Positions 23,501 through 38,500 of a stretch of 64,000 nucleotides of DNA are shown here, one piece after another. The stretch is from Mesaphorura yosii (lineage: Eukaryota > Arthropoda > Collembola > Poduromorpha > Tullbergiidae). Under the pieces are notes generated by a model. It worked only from the letters and a program-made list of their open reading frames with translations, made no database searches and was not told the DNA's origin. The position numbers were made by a program, and so were the translations under genes. The stretch covers positions 1-64,000 of the forward strand of contig WIXG01000139.1 in the NCBI GenBank assembly GCA_009869945.1, given 5' to 3'. Position 1 is the first letter of the stretch. The number at the start of each line of letters is the position of its first letter.

Positions 23501-26500
23501 CAAGTAATCTAGTTGATGTATCTATCAGAGAGGACTCCCCAAAGCATGGCAGTCATTGAGTCCGCGAATAGCGAATGACCGAACGCGCTAGCTCGAACTG
23601 CGAGTGAATGCACTTTGCACTGAACACAGAGTATCTGCGATGCCAGTAGTCCAGGAATTTTGGAAAGGAACGAAAGAAGCTCCAAGCAAAATACATAATA
23701 TGTCTCTCTTACGTTTGCTAACGCCAACAATATTGTGCCCGCACAACAAATACGCTACTCTTTCACTGGGAGATCTGTACAACGATTTAGGAAATTTGGT
23801 CGTGCCGCGGTGGAAATGGTAAAATTCCGTTGAGAATTAAATAAAAACTACGCACATGAACCAGCACAGTCCCGTGTAAGCACTGAAGTAGTGCAGTGTC
23901 CGTAATAACAATTTTGTTGGGTGAAGATGAATTAGTAGTGGATGGGAAAAGTGAAGGCGAGAGAGGAATGGACCGTCGTCGAGACTGATGGATAGATGGA
24001 CTAGATCAAGTTGACATAAAAAGACAAAATGTTGTTCCCATTACTTTACGCACATTAGATTACGCTGAACGCACTGTCCTGCGTGGGCCGAGTGACTGAG
24101 AACGTACGCAGTCAGTCACTTCCTACACTTACATGACTTGTTTGCCAGGCTAACTGTAGTTAGTCTGGCTGCCTCCGAGTGAATTACATTATATAATGTA
24201 GTAATGTACTTACCATGTTTGAGTACACAAAGCGGATGCGTAAGCTACATAGATACACACGCATATGCGTAGAGAGTGGAGGCAGCACAGAGGATAAGCA
24301 TGTTTGAAAACGTAAAAAATAAGAAAAATGGACTTCGATACTTTTACTGTCACTTTCCCTCTCTCGTCTATCTTCGTATCTTGTTTTCAAAAGATGCCTG
24401 AGCCTGAGAATACGAATGCGGGTGCGGTGCACTCGCACTTCACTCTACACTCGCCACCGTCACGCAATCCTGCCTGCCTTCGGTATTCAACAAAAGAAGA
24501 GAGACTCGAACTGGTTTAGTAGGTTTAGTGGAACTAGCTTGCTCCCATGCTCAGTCGGTCGAGATTGTAACATGGACCACGGACCAGCGGCCATAACAAT
24601 ATATAGGATAATGACGATAATAGAATGGACGAAATTCAGGCCGGGCCAATTCCTGAACTTAAACACTGAGCACTGCACAACGCATCAAGGCGCGGCACAA
24701 TAAAATAATCATAATATTAAATAGCCGGAGCATATGGTGCGGTTTGTGCTAAAAAATTTATGGGAATCACTGTCGCTTTCTCTTCACTGCGCCAAGCAAA
24801 GCAAGCAGCTGATGGAGGCCATCCTGTTTTGGCTCCCTCATTCATAATTTAGCCATAAAATGAATGATATGATATCGAAACATGTCCTCTAAATTGACTG
24901 GGTGGAAAAACCGCATCTGCTTTGTTGTGATGCAAAGATGACAGACACGAAACTGCTTATACAGGGAGTTAATCAAATCTTTCAGGCACTCAGGCGAAGG
25001 ACTTGATTTATGAAAAGTTAATCAGGTAAATGCTTTCTCATCAAGAACAATGTCTACAAAGAGGAATCTGCGTGCTTACGGCGGGCTTGATTTTGGGAGC
25101 GGAAACCTCATGACGGAATTTTATTTATAGCTATCTCTCCAGTGATTGTATACACACACCACAGAACAGTCGTATGTCCTGGTCATGTCGGATCACTGAA
25201 GAAGTGAGTTACAAATGCAATACAAACGGAGAGCAGACCAAGAGCGGGTAGGCAGGCAGGCTGTTGGCCGCCGGGGCAAGAGTGATGGTGACAGTGAAAA
25301 TGATACATTACATTCTTACTCAGTTGTAAAGTAGCGGCACAGCCTGAGAAAATTTATATATAACTGTCTGACATATATAAGTTACATTAGTCTCAATTCA
25401 CGTGTAAAATTTCTCATTCCATTTTCTCTTCTTTTACTTTACTTGACTTGCTTTTCAACTTTCTGCTTTGTACCGGTGGCAAAGGCAAAGTCAGAGCGCA
25501 ACAGCTCCTTGCCTGCCTGCTTTGGACTGCACTCTAAGAATCAAAGGGCCTTCCGGGTAGCTTAATGCTTAAGCTGTGCCATGATTTTTTGTATTGTACT
25601 CACACTCACACTCTCATACGCTGCAGTCGGCAGGGTGAACCTGCAACGGGCAGATTTGATACTGTGTAGTGGTCGATGAATGGAGAAAGCGTAGCCGTAT
25701 TATTATTCAGTGGCTGTTAACGTAATGGAAAATATCAATTCACTTTCCAACTTCCTGTGCGCGCATTCACAGGAGCAGCAGTAGCGGCAATGGCAATAAC
25801 AAAGTACGGCTCACACCGTATCGTATCGGAGAAAAAAGAGAAAAAGATTTGTATCTTGTTGAATGCAGAATTGACAGCAACAGGATACCATCATGAAGGC
25901 AGCAGAGTGCGTGCCGCGTGCCAGCGCTCTGCCTTGGCATGCCATTGTTACGGTGGATAACTCGAAGCATATTCTTATTCTCGCGCCCGGTAATCATTCT
26001 CCTTCGACTGCACGCAATAATAATTTATACATTTCTTATTCTGTCATAAATCTCTTCTCTTCCTCCTTCTAATCCACAGCTTATGCTATTGTTCCGTATC
26101 ATGGCGAACAGTTTAATGTTGTCTGGAAGCCTGACTTCACTCGATCAAAAAGTCATTCATCCATAAACAGATTTTTGCAAACTTCAATTTATTTACGATT
26201 TCCGCTCGCGGGGTTGGTGTTCGGCTTTCGGTTAAAGTTACAAATTCATTCCATTCAAGCAAGGAAGCAAGCTGAACCTGTTCTGTTCAGGATTGAAATA
26301 CAATAAATTAGTGCGTGGCTCCAATTTCGCTACAGCCTGCCATTTCTATTGTTCAGAATGTGTGCCATGTCACACTCACACACTGGAACTGTGCTTTTTG
26401 TTCTGCTTTCTCGCTCATGAAATGAGCAATGTAGGCCACGTTATTGCGTGAGCGCATCCGTTTATTGATCATGTCTAAATATGTGCATGAACTGGCGGCT

Positions 26501-29500
26501 GTCCCCGTGCCTGATAAATTAGCGTATTGAAGTAAGCAAAAAGAAACGAACCCGCGTCGCCAGCAAAAGTAAACTTTCAGAGATTTTTCCACGTATCATC
26601 AAAAGTAAATATTTTTCAAAGTTATTCGGGCGGCAAAAGAAGAAAGTTAAGAATTTGCAGGCATACATTTATTTCTCAAATGCATGCATAAGCACTGTTC
26701 TGCTCGAGCTTGTTTGCTTGCACTGCACTTGAGCAGACAATTCTCAATTTTAATCAAATATGATAAAGTGCGTGTATGTGCACGCAAGCACGCATTTTAC
26801 AGACAGTAGCAATTTGCTGGATTCTTCTCTCAATGGCCCTATTTTGCTGCTTCCTACTTAGTTCAGTACACGGTCCAAATTGTTCAGACGGGGAATTTCT
26901 TTTCGATCACGTCCGTGTCTCGTGCTGTGCGTGCTCGCGCCAATCATAGTCATGAAATTCTAATTTTGCTCACTTTGTCTTGGGGCTTTCGCATGAATTC
27001 AATAACTCTCGGTCAAACTTTAAATAAAAAAGAACGGGCCGCAGCGTTCAGTTTTCAATTCTATTTAAATTGGAGTATTGGAAAAATACGGGTTTTCATA
27101 ACTGATCGCCACTGTCATCGTTCCGTCTTCAATTTATTCGCTGTGAGTCTCAGTGGGCAGCCGTTTAGAAGGCCCCTGTGGTTTAACCAGCTTGAAACTG
27201 CGATACAGCTGAGATTCCATCAAATCGGCACACGTCTTCTTGTAGAAACGAACATGCACCCAAACTAAAAAGACCCAAACCCAAAGTCATTTGCTTCCCT
27301 TATGAAGAATTTTTCATGCATAACGCATAATGCGCCAGTGCATGACGGGGGAATTAGGATTGCTCAGAAACGAGTTTGAGACAAATGGTCAGCACGCTGG
27401 AAGAAATCTGACCACGGCTGCCCTACTTCCAGGAATGAGACTTGTGACAATCTCGAAACACTGTACAGAATCCGGAAACAGCTGTTTAGGCTGGAGATGC
27501 GCGGAGCATCAGAAATTTCTTCTGACCGACTTGTCCTACTCTCTTAACCATCGTCATTGTCTTTTCATTGCAAATGTGCAAAACCAAAACTCACATCAAA
27601 AATGGGTAAACTCAGGACAAATTATACTCAAACGTAATGGCACTAAGAATACTTTGGCGAACTGGCAATTTCTGGATTCTGTGCAACTATTAATTGAAAG
27701 GGCCGCTTCGTGGATTCAAGGACAACTTTATAGGAAAGAACTAAGGAAAGCTTTTAGCTCTCTTGACAAGAAGATTCAAAGGAAGAACCCGATTCCAATA
27801 AGTAAAGAAAAGATCATAAAAGAAATGGCACAGCTAATCAAGATCAGACGAGTTCTAGGAAAAATACAGCATAAGAGTGAAAGTGCAATTTATTCCACAA
27901 GCCACTCAGCAAGAAATTCCAAAGAATTTCATGCTGGAGCAGAATGTGAAGTGATTCAGCCGCTAAAGCCACATGTCATCAGGCAAAATTGTATGATAAA
28001 TCTTCTAATCGGTTAATATATCTTAACGATACGTTATCGATGCTGTCGAGGATGCTCTGCTGCACTTTGAATTGCTCCTTGTGATGAGTTCATCCAGACT
28101 AGTTAGAAAATAGGTCGAGGTAATGCCAATGTTGGAGCAGCGAAATTGCATTAATAAAATATTGGGCATTGCAACTGTGCACGCGAATCGTAGGTCCAAA
28201 ATGAAATACTTTTTTTTACTTTGATTTCTTCGCACAATGCACAGTGCAGCATACAGTGACAGTTACGGTTCAGAGCGCAGTTTCGAGAGCCAATAAAAAT
28301 GACAAATCCAAAGTCAACCCAAATTGACAATTTTTGGCAACCTAGTTGCGTTCCATGCGTCGCTCGGTGTTAGGCGCGTGCCCGTAATAATATATACAAA
28401 GTGGGTTAAGGGTTAAATGTACTTATAGTACATGTGCTTGGAATAGATTTAGATCTGACGGATAAGTGAAAACTAAGCTCTTTTCCTCCAACGTATTCCG
28501 GTGTCACCACCGCCACTGTATTCTTACAGCAGAAACTGCGCCAAACTGAGAAACAATTGAATACTTATCCACTCTCGAGCACATTCATTTTTCGAGCTTT
28601 TGTTGTGCTGCTTTGCCAAGCGAGTAAACAAGGAAAGCGAGACGCGAGAGACGGGCTGCGTCTGTTTTCTTGTATCTGTATCATTTTTCACACTTTGCAT
28701 GTCGTCAACAAAACTGCTCAGCTCAGAGAAGAATACGAACGAAAATAAAAATATAATGGAAGAAGATGGCTTTGGCGCAGCTTTCACCTTGCCAGCAGCT
28801 CAGCATCTACGGTAATCGCCCAACTTAGGCTCAGAATGAATTTCTTCTGCTGTTCTTTGCAACAAGAGAAAGGATAAGCTGAAATTGAAGACACGCACGG
28901 CACGGTACGATGGGAAAATGCAGACGAGACGGGAGAAAAACGATTGTCTTGTCTTGGAGTCGGAGCATTGTGCGAGGGAGGCAACCAGCGCGGTGCGGAG
29001 AAAAGAAGAGAAAGCGTGGGGAAAACAGGTTAAATCCTATCTTGACATGTTCATCATCATAAAAGGATTAGGCTCAGGAAAAGGAAAGCCGTACTGAGAA
29101 CAAGGCGCGCCGCGAGAAGATGAAGGACGAACGTAATGCTTAACCTGCTAAATACTGTTTTGATACAAGATTAGAATCTTTTTCGCATCTTGAGACCAGA
29201 GGAAAATAAATTGTGTGACCCGTGCTTAGGCATTTCGCGTTTGTCGGTTATTACATTTCATTTGCATGGACCTGGAAATTGCGGTCAATGTTTCCGCTTC
29301 TGCCAGTTTACCTTGAAATTTTTTCTCATTCGCGTACTTGTGAGAGCGTATCTAATTTATGAAAGCACGCACTAGAAGCAGGGGCCATAAACTCCAGCCC
29401 ACTATGTGAACGCAAATCGTCTTCGTCAACCGTGCATCTGGTCGAAAGCACGTCCCGAAATAAGAAAGGCAATTTTTCTTTCTTTTGTCTTTTCTGCCGT

Positions 29501-32500
29501 TGTCTGACCCGAGCAAGTGACTTGGGACTTGGCTCCATCTCCCATCGCTCACTGCTCTCCTTCCAATATTTTTATTATTGAATGAATGAATATAAAATGA
29601 AGATCGATGAGATTCTATTTGCATTGAAAACGATGCGTGGGCCAAAAAGTGTATCCGCATCCATATCATATCATATCACCGACATGGTATGCCATGCCAA
29701 GTCTGCCAGCCAGGTTCAAGTGTTCAAAGGGCTGCCAGTGCCATTACTCCGGAGAAAGAATTTTATTTTTATTCTCTCCGATGTGATGCATTATGAACGA
29801 GCAACGAGATCTCATCCACTCCTTCGACTCGTCGAAGCAAGGCCCAAGTCACGCACAACTGCAGATTCCAATATAAATACTGCATAGTAATGCATGGCCA
29901 CGCCACGATTCTAGCGCTCTATCTTTTAGAAATGAACGCAGCTCAAACGTACATAGGTAAGATAATTTTTCATGCAATGAGCCTATATCATCATTTAAAA
30001 CAATCTCAGAATCTTTATTCGACTTTACCTTACACCGTTTTTCCCCAGTGCATCACATTCATCATTTTTCTCTGCCATCGTCGCCGTCCTCGTCGCCATC
30101 ATCGTCTCGCAGCGTCATGCGTACAAAGTTTGGTTAGCACATAATTGATTGTAAAATCTTACACCGCAGGTTCACGTCCACGAGGTCTGCAGGAAATTTT
30201 GTCTAGATAAGAACTCACTTACTTTAGCTCGCAAACCGGCGTCTTGTGTACTTTCATAATTTAATTTCCACTTTACACTCGCCAGGTCTGTGCCGGTGGT
30301 TTTGCACGCAACATTTTTATTACAGGTTCACACCAATGCTTTTAAACTTTGTGCACGTACACACAAGTGCGCAAATGTGGCTGGTGTATGAACTGACTGA
30401 GCATTTTCTACATTTCTAACCCGATAACGGCGACCAATGCACTCATTTTTCGCATTTCTTCTCCTGTATTCTGCCTCTTCTGCCTCGGCGTGTTGTCGTC
30501 GTGTCGTATCTCATTTAGGAAAGCAGATGTGACAGGAAAACTTAAAATTTATCATTTTGTTACGGGTGCATTAAGGATTCGGAAATGGAATCACGAGTCC
30601 GGGCCGCATTGTGCCTACTGGCGACTGAAACTGTAGGTGTAGGCCTTCACTTTTTCGAGTTAACCTTTCAGCATGCGGCACTGGAATTACAAAAATTGAG
30701 CTGCGCACAATTGAAGTCATAACCGCCGATAAAAGAAAGCGAGCCATAAAAATCCACGAGTCATCATCCCAAAATGATATATGATTACCCACATGCAATA
30801 ACACAACACCGGACAACCTGCTACCTCGGCCCAGGTACAAGTGGTATAGTGCTCACATTTCAAATAACCCCAAAATACCTTTTTATATTCCCATAAAATT
30901 CATGCACGTCACGTTACGCGACCGACTGACTCGTGCATGTACACGTAAAATATCCATATCATCATCATTTTTATTCCCCAGTAAACGGAACCGCATTGTG
31001 TATCGCGTATTGTGGCCGAGTAATTTATATTTCCATTTCATGTTGTTTTATGTTCGAAAAAAGGAAATTGTTTTCTCTTTTACGTCCCACGAGCAGCACA
31101 TAAAGACGGGAAATGATTTTAAAAGCATTTACAATAATAAGACGAGGATTTATAGTCATTTTGATATGAATCAATCCAAAAAGCTTTTAACTTTTTATGA
31201 ATTTGTGCGGCGAGTCACTCGCGCTTGCTTGCCCTGCCCATTCAATTTGCCCGCGTAAAGTCATAACTTCTGGAATCCGAACTACGACTAATAATTATTT
31301 GCAATAAAATATTTCCATTAATGATTCTTGGAATCATGCGAGCACTGCTTCATGGTTTCAAATGTGATAGCAACAAATTCTCATGAATTTCGCAAGACCC
31401 AATTGCCTTGGAGTCAGCATATTTTTGGATTAAATTCCGTGGTAGACTGATCATGGAAGTGTACAACCTTGTGCAGTGTGCAGCAAGTGCTCAGACGTAG
31501 CGTGACGCGGTCGGTCGTTCGGAGCTGATGACTTTGGCGGCATGCCACAAAATTTACCATTTAATCTTAAATCTAAATTAAAATCAGCATAGTCCGCGTT
31601 CAGTGTTAGCTCCACAGCATGGCAAATGGTGCCCTCTCGCTTACTCGCTGCTTGCTCGCTGATGAAGCCAATATTGTGCCAAAGCGCAGCTCTCTGTAGT
31701 GCTTCTACGTTGATTTTAGTGGAGCGATAATTGCGATATTCGTTTTCATACTTGACTAAATTGACTTATGCGTATGACGATTAGGAGGAACGATCCTATA
31801 AATTATAAAATTTAACCCGAGTACTTTTTCAGTCTCCAGTTCGCATATTGCCTGATTGCTTAATGCATGGAATCAATGCCAAAAACGCATGCCTTTAATC
31901 CTTTTACCCTTCGAGGACAAATACAAACGTATGAATTAAATCATCTCGTTATCGTATGTCGAGTTTAATAATGTGCAAACTTCAATCGTGTGTCTCGTGT
32001 TAAAGCCCACATTATCAATGCCAACTTTCTAAATGAATTCCAGCTAGAAATGCGCAATGATATGCTTACATTCCGACAGGATTTACACAATAAATACGAC
32101 AATCTCCAAAAGTCAGATGCAGGTGATAAAAGGATTCAGGGCAGAACTAGGCAGAATTCAGCCAATTTCGTTGTTTGTACTTGTACGCCACGATCCTTGA
32201 AACAAGCCGTGAGCTGAGCAATATTTTTCTGTTGCAAAAGCACTGGTTAATCATTCCAGGCAAATTATCAATCAAAATTGTAAGCACAAACAGTATAGGG
32301 ATATTGTTACACTTACTACATGCACAAGAAGCATGCTCCAGCTCTAATTATGAGTATTACAAGTCACGCGATCCGACATTCAATTATTTGTTCAATGAGC
32401 GGCTCAGACGGAGAGATGACGACGGCAGCACGAACGCAGCAGCAAAACAGAACGGTCACGTTTTCTGAAAGTGAAAGCTGCAATCTCGCACGCATGCAAT

Positions 32501-35500
32501 GATTTCTTGTTTCTTGGCACGCTTATTTGGGTGTTTGGCGAAAGTGCAGTGCAGTCGTGTTTTTGTTGTTTTTCGTGTTCTACGACAGTGCAAGCGGCAA
32601 AGCCACAGCGCATTCAACAACGCAGCTCAGAGTGTATGACATTCTCCGAGCGGAGATAAGCACGATTTTAAATTGAGATTATGCAAATTAGCATTTTCCT
32701 CATTTCTTTTTTAAATTGAGATGTCAACACCACCGCATGCTACATGGCATGCGTTGCATAGAGCCGACGGAAGACTGCAAGTCAAGTCAAGTCACGTCAC
32801 GACAACAGAGATAGAGTTCAGGAGTGCCGACACTCGTGTGTTGTTGTGCCGTTGTGCCTGCTCCTGTTTAAGTCATTGTACTGCATAATAAGCCAGCTAA
32901 TTCAGTTATTTGTCATCATGTTAAACCCATTGTCGGCATATGCTGGTAAAGCCAGAATTTTGCCCTTCCTTTGCAAGTCAGGCGTGAAACGACACACTCC
33001 GTCGCACCTACACACAACATGTGCATTGACTAATAGCTAGGTCTGCCTAATTTGTAGACATTCTACGTGTAGTGCTTGTCCTCGATGATGCACACGTATG
33101 CTTCACAAGAGCCCTGCTCTCGTGTCGTGTATCGTGAACGGAAATTACTTGAAAAATAACGTGTTGATACTGACAGCTTGTAAATATACTAATTATGAAT
33201 CTAGCCGAGCAATGAATCGTGCGCGTGCGGGGAGGAATTCGGTAGTTTGTTTGGCCAATATCAAACACATGCTTACTTTATTATTATCCTGACTGTGCCA
33301 ATGCCTCATTCACACGCGGAATATCAATACGATCAAAACCGGGGTACAGCAAAACTAATACAACAAACATGCATTTGTATTCTGGTAATAACTCGCTTCT
33401 AAGTTCTGACTGACGTGTCTTTCAATGATTTTTCAACCTGAAAGCGTCCGTCGTTCATATAAATTACTTTCACTTCCACAATGCACACACGAAGATGCAC
33501 GGCGCGATCAAATTCTGGACTAGGCAGGGGTTTCCAGGAGCGCGTCAAGTGAACACCCGCCGCTGTCAAGAACAAGCGTAGTTATTAGATCGAACAATAA
33601 TTCCTTGATTGCATGCAAAATACCCATTTCTGTAATTCGTCAAACTCGTGTTTTCGCTTTTTCTGTGTCTTTTTCGAGGTTTGCCCAGTTTGCCGAGTTC
33701 ATCAAGCGGGAGTGAGGGAGTGCACACGCACCTTTTGTTTTCATCATAATTACAGTCCTGCACGCACCATTAAATAACAATAATCATAAATACCAGCAAT
33801 CATCATAGCTCCCTGCGCCCAACAAGCAAGCAGGCAGCGAAAAATGCGAATTTGTGGATGGTGAACAACAAGAACTAAGTAACTGAGCGTGTAGTTCCCA
33901 GAAATATTGATATGACAGAGGCACGTATGAATCTCTGTTTTCAAACGCTGTATCTCGAGTATTTTAATTTGGTTGTAAACCTTCATCAGCGAACTCCTCT
34001 AAAATATCGCCAACGGCCAGTCCAACGAGGCTGAACTTCACAAGCATTCGGTTTAGTCGGTCTTAATTAAAGGCGGTGTGAAAATAAATGATTCGACTAC
34101 TCTTTGAAGTTCAATTATGTTTTCCAAAATTGGAAGAAGGTGAGTCTCATGGAGCATTGTACCCTTTGATATACATGAGCAAAAAATTACAGTCCTCTCC
34201 TCTCCCAAAATCACAGCCCCTGCCTTCTCTTTTGTAGTGGAGTTGTCATCAAGTGTGTGTTGGAGATGTCAAAGAGCGCATGAGACTGCAACAAATTGTA
34301 AATTGCACATTATGTGCGAGTGACTTTGATCAGGAGATACAAAATTGCAAGGTTGTGAACGCAAAACATTGTTGCATAAACCTAAAAAAAACTTTCTCCG
34401 CCGAAAGGTGAAAGTGGATGTGTGCGGCAAGTAACTTGCTAGGTAAATTCGCAAAAGATGCAAAGAAAAATTTCCATAGTCGTTTTCTATCGCTGCACCT
34501 TTACCCTTCTATATTAGCAATGAACTTTCCCTAGCGGATACTCGGCAACTAAGCTGCTCACGAGAATAAGCCAGCCGATGGTGCCAATTTAGAGGCTTTT
34601 GCTGGTGTGGTAACGTAGCAGTTGATGATGTTCACTCGTTAAAATGAAGTGCTACTATGTAACAAAAAAGTTGGGAGCCCGCAGAAAGAATTTAAGCTGC
34701 GCACTCTTGCGAGACCAACAACGCCCTTGTCGCTGAATTTTTACGATATATTACTCTGTACTCGGATTAGAACGTTAAATTTAGCTAGACAGCTCCGCAC
34801 TCTTCTCGACTCCCGCCGGGAGCACGGCACGACCGACGTCGTGAACAGATGCTACACTACGTGAAGTTACGCAACCGACTGACTTGTAATCATTGACTTG
34901 TAACTTTCTCGGCCTAATAATGCACCTAAGCGAGAAGTGGGCCACGGTGTAAATCAAAAATCTCAAAATGGGATAATTGAGAGAAGGAGAAAAATGCGAC
35001 GAAAGTAATATTAAAGTTTACTCGAGAAAAATGAAAGGTTGCCGGTTGCATGCTCACCAGACGTGCAAATTAGTTGGTCCCAATCATCTTAATTTGCCTG
35101 AGCATGATTCACCCAATCATGATGGATAAATTTGGTTTTAACCACGAGAGGCTCACAACAATTCTTCCCACAACAACGGTACGTCCCAAATTAATGCTGG
35201 GTTTGGATTTCAGCTACTTCAGTGCGTAGCATTAGAGGCGGGCAGCGCACAAATAAGGTAGCTCGACATAGAAGGAAAGTAAATTAGAAGTAGAGGAATC
35301 GTAAGAAAAGAAATAAAATCAATTCGAGGCATTGCTGTGAACGATTCGATTAAATGAAAAAGGCAACATAGACTGAGCAAGCGAAAGTGTGCAAAAGAAA
35401 AAGTGGAAGGTTGTTCACGACCGTGGTTCGAATGATATTCTTTTTCCTTGCCGTGCATGTACGAGATTCCACGACGGAGTCCAGGATAAATGGCATTTCA

Positions 35501-38500
35501 AATAATTATATTTCTCTCAATTCATCTTCTCCACACGCTGGCATCCAAATCCAATTAGTTTCAATTAAGTTTAATTCAGAAACAGCGGCAGTGCAATGCA
35601 GTAATAAAGTTGGATTGTTTCAAATGTATTACATTAAGAAAAGTTAGCAAGAGGAAAACTTATTTGAGTTGTCTACTTTTATATTTCATGTTTCGTCTGT
35701 TCGAACAAGCGCCTACACTCAGGTCATGATTTCTGGACTCTACTTTTAACTCAATTAGCAACAATGAACGTGTGTTCACTATTGCACTGGCAAATATTGC
35801 GAAGGATAAATCAATAGTATGAAATATCGCTCAAGTTCTACTGACTCAATTCCATTACCTTTTCTGCCTCCAATGAAATCGAGCTTGAAGCTCGAATGAT
35901 TAGATTCAGACTTTAGAGATCACCTCGAGTAGTTTTCAGACTCCGAACTCATAAACTACTCAATTATGGTGTAGTCGAGTTGATAGTGAAGATGAAACCT
36001 TAGAAATTCAGCTTAATTTATGAATGAGTAAACCAATCATTCCGGAATCACTACCAAATAAATTAATTTGTGTGATAATGAAATCATAAATTAATACGGC
36101 AGTGAGAAGAGAAATATGCATTAATTACTTTCAGCTAGGCGGCAACTCCTGGATTGGATTTACCGAGGGCAATGTCTGCTACAAACTTTCCACAACAAGA
36201 AGTTGACCGAACTCAATCGCCAAGTCAAGTACAAAAATATAAACTGAAAACGTCTACACCATAAGTCATAAAAATAAAGTTCGAACTTTCTTTCCTTCTG
36301 TGTACGATGGTGATCCAATAAACTTTTAGAAAGTAAAAATGTTACACAATAGAATGTCGCTCTGTATTTTCTGTGTTTGAGCCAACAAAACGAGCGAATA
36401 GAAGACACGAGACTGAGAAGAAACTGACACGGCACGGCACAGATTAAATAGACCAAGTTTATTAATGGAATTTTATCTGGTTCAATTCAGCTGGATTTTT
36501 AAAAAGAAACCAGCCAATCAAACAAAAGGAAAAGAGTCCAGGTCCAACGACAGGAAGAAAAGTTAAACAAAAAAATGAAGTAAAAAATCGTTCAAAGACG
36601 TGAAAGAAAGCTCAATCAGACACAAAGTAAAAACCACATAACCCAGATGTAGCACGAGTACATATGTCTATAAAGAAACTCGAAAACAAAACATGTATTT
36701 CAATAATTTGCAGTTGAGATGCAAAATCGAAATAGGAAAAATCAAATTGCAAGGGACAAGACAAGGAGGGAAGCCTTTCTTTGTAACTTTTTCTTAAACC
36801 AGCTGGAGACGAATTTGTATTTTTTTGTGTGGCACCCGCAGAGAATTATTTTTGCGTGCAACCCGAGCCTGCGCCGCGAGATTGGGCGGAACGTGATTGT
36901 TGCTCAAGCCGTGTAAGCCGCAAACCAAATATTTGTCAATCTCACAGCATGCTTTTGCACCTTTTGTTTTCGACCTGAGATTTGTTCGTGCGCTATTGAA
37001 CAGAACAATGCGCGATACAAATTGCGACTTGTCGAGAACAAATAAGTCTTACCTCGTTGAATAGTTTGCTTACTGCTTAAGTAATCGGTAGAAATAAATC
37101 ACCCTGGGCTATTGTAAACAAGGGATAATCTTAGAGGATAGAAGGATAAAAATGAAAAAATTGATTTGACTTGAAGCTGGAACAAACGAAGCGGCAAATG
37201 ACAAAAACACGATAATGCTAATTCCTTTCACTGCTTTCAGAACAAGTTTGCAGGTTGTCTTGCTCATCATAATAAGGCAATCCAATTTCTATTTCGGAGC
37301 GTTTCAGCATAAATTATGGGCCATGGTTAGAACCGAGAGGGTTAACCCATTACGAGCAGGCAAATGTATAAAAAGTAAAATGATGTTGGGAATTCTTTAT
37401 CCATTTCATCCATTTTCTCTTTCTTCTCAGAATTCTCATTTCCGTTCGTTTACCATACGCGACGACGCGAGAGCGAGTCGACCGAGTTACTTATACACGT
37501 CTATTGCATTATGCTAGTTGTGACTGTGACCCATATACATCTCATAATATAGGCAGAGTAATGTGGTAGTCAGCGTGAACGTGTAAGCGTAACTACTGTG
37601 CCATCCCCAGCATAATGCCTTAAAATTTTAGTTTGTGGTTTCTCAGCCCTTCCTTTTTCGCCTTCCATGAACCCTTTCGCACACAAGCATTTTCGCCTTA
37701 ATTGTGATCCAACAATGAACAACCGCAGTAAGGCGTATGGCACATGTGCTCTTAGCTCGCATTAGGTCTTTGGGAAACTCACATTGAGTCCAAGTCCAAA
37801 GTGTGAACATAAACCATTCATTTACTCAACAATGGCAATGGGTTAAATAGCGCCCGCTCTCTTCACATTTCCTGCGTCCGCGTCTCATGAGGATGACGAC
37901 CACGCTCCGGCTTTTAATTCTTTCGCCTGTGCTCTCTTCACCGTATTCATAACGTCGACGTCCCAGTCGTGGGTGCCTGCAAGTTCGTTGCGGAAAATGC
38001 GTAAGCGAAAAAACACATTCTTTCACTCCTGCCTGCCAAGCATGTCTTTCTTCTCTATTTCCCTTTCCGCTCGAATCCTCCCCGTCCCATTGCCATCGGG
38101 CTCCCACGTCTTTGCTCTCATACATTAGATTTTATTGCCCATTTCCTTGCTCATTCCAGCTTCTTTCTTTGGACATATATCGCTTTTTTGGTTACATTTT
38201 CCAAGTAATTTGCAAAACTTAAACTTTCGCTCACGTTCTTAGCAACCTTCGCAGTAGCAGTGGCACGATCCTACCCGCGTACTGCTGCTGTGGACTGAAC
38301 AACCTTCTACTTTCAATCACTTGTGTACGGCGAAGTGCAAAACGCAATGGAGCGGCCCTCGATATTTACATGCCACAACACCTCACTGCCTTACCATGCA
38401 CGCAGGTTTCTTCGCAGTCTCTTAGCAGGCATTATCTACAGGTAAATGTAAATTATTTTTCAACATGTCAGCCTTTATATTGCTGGAAAAGTGTTTTAGA

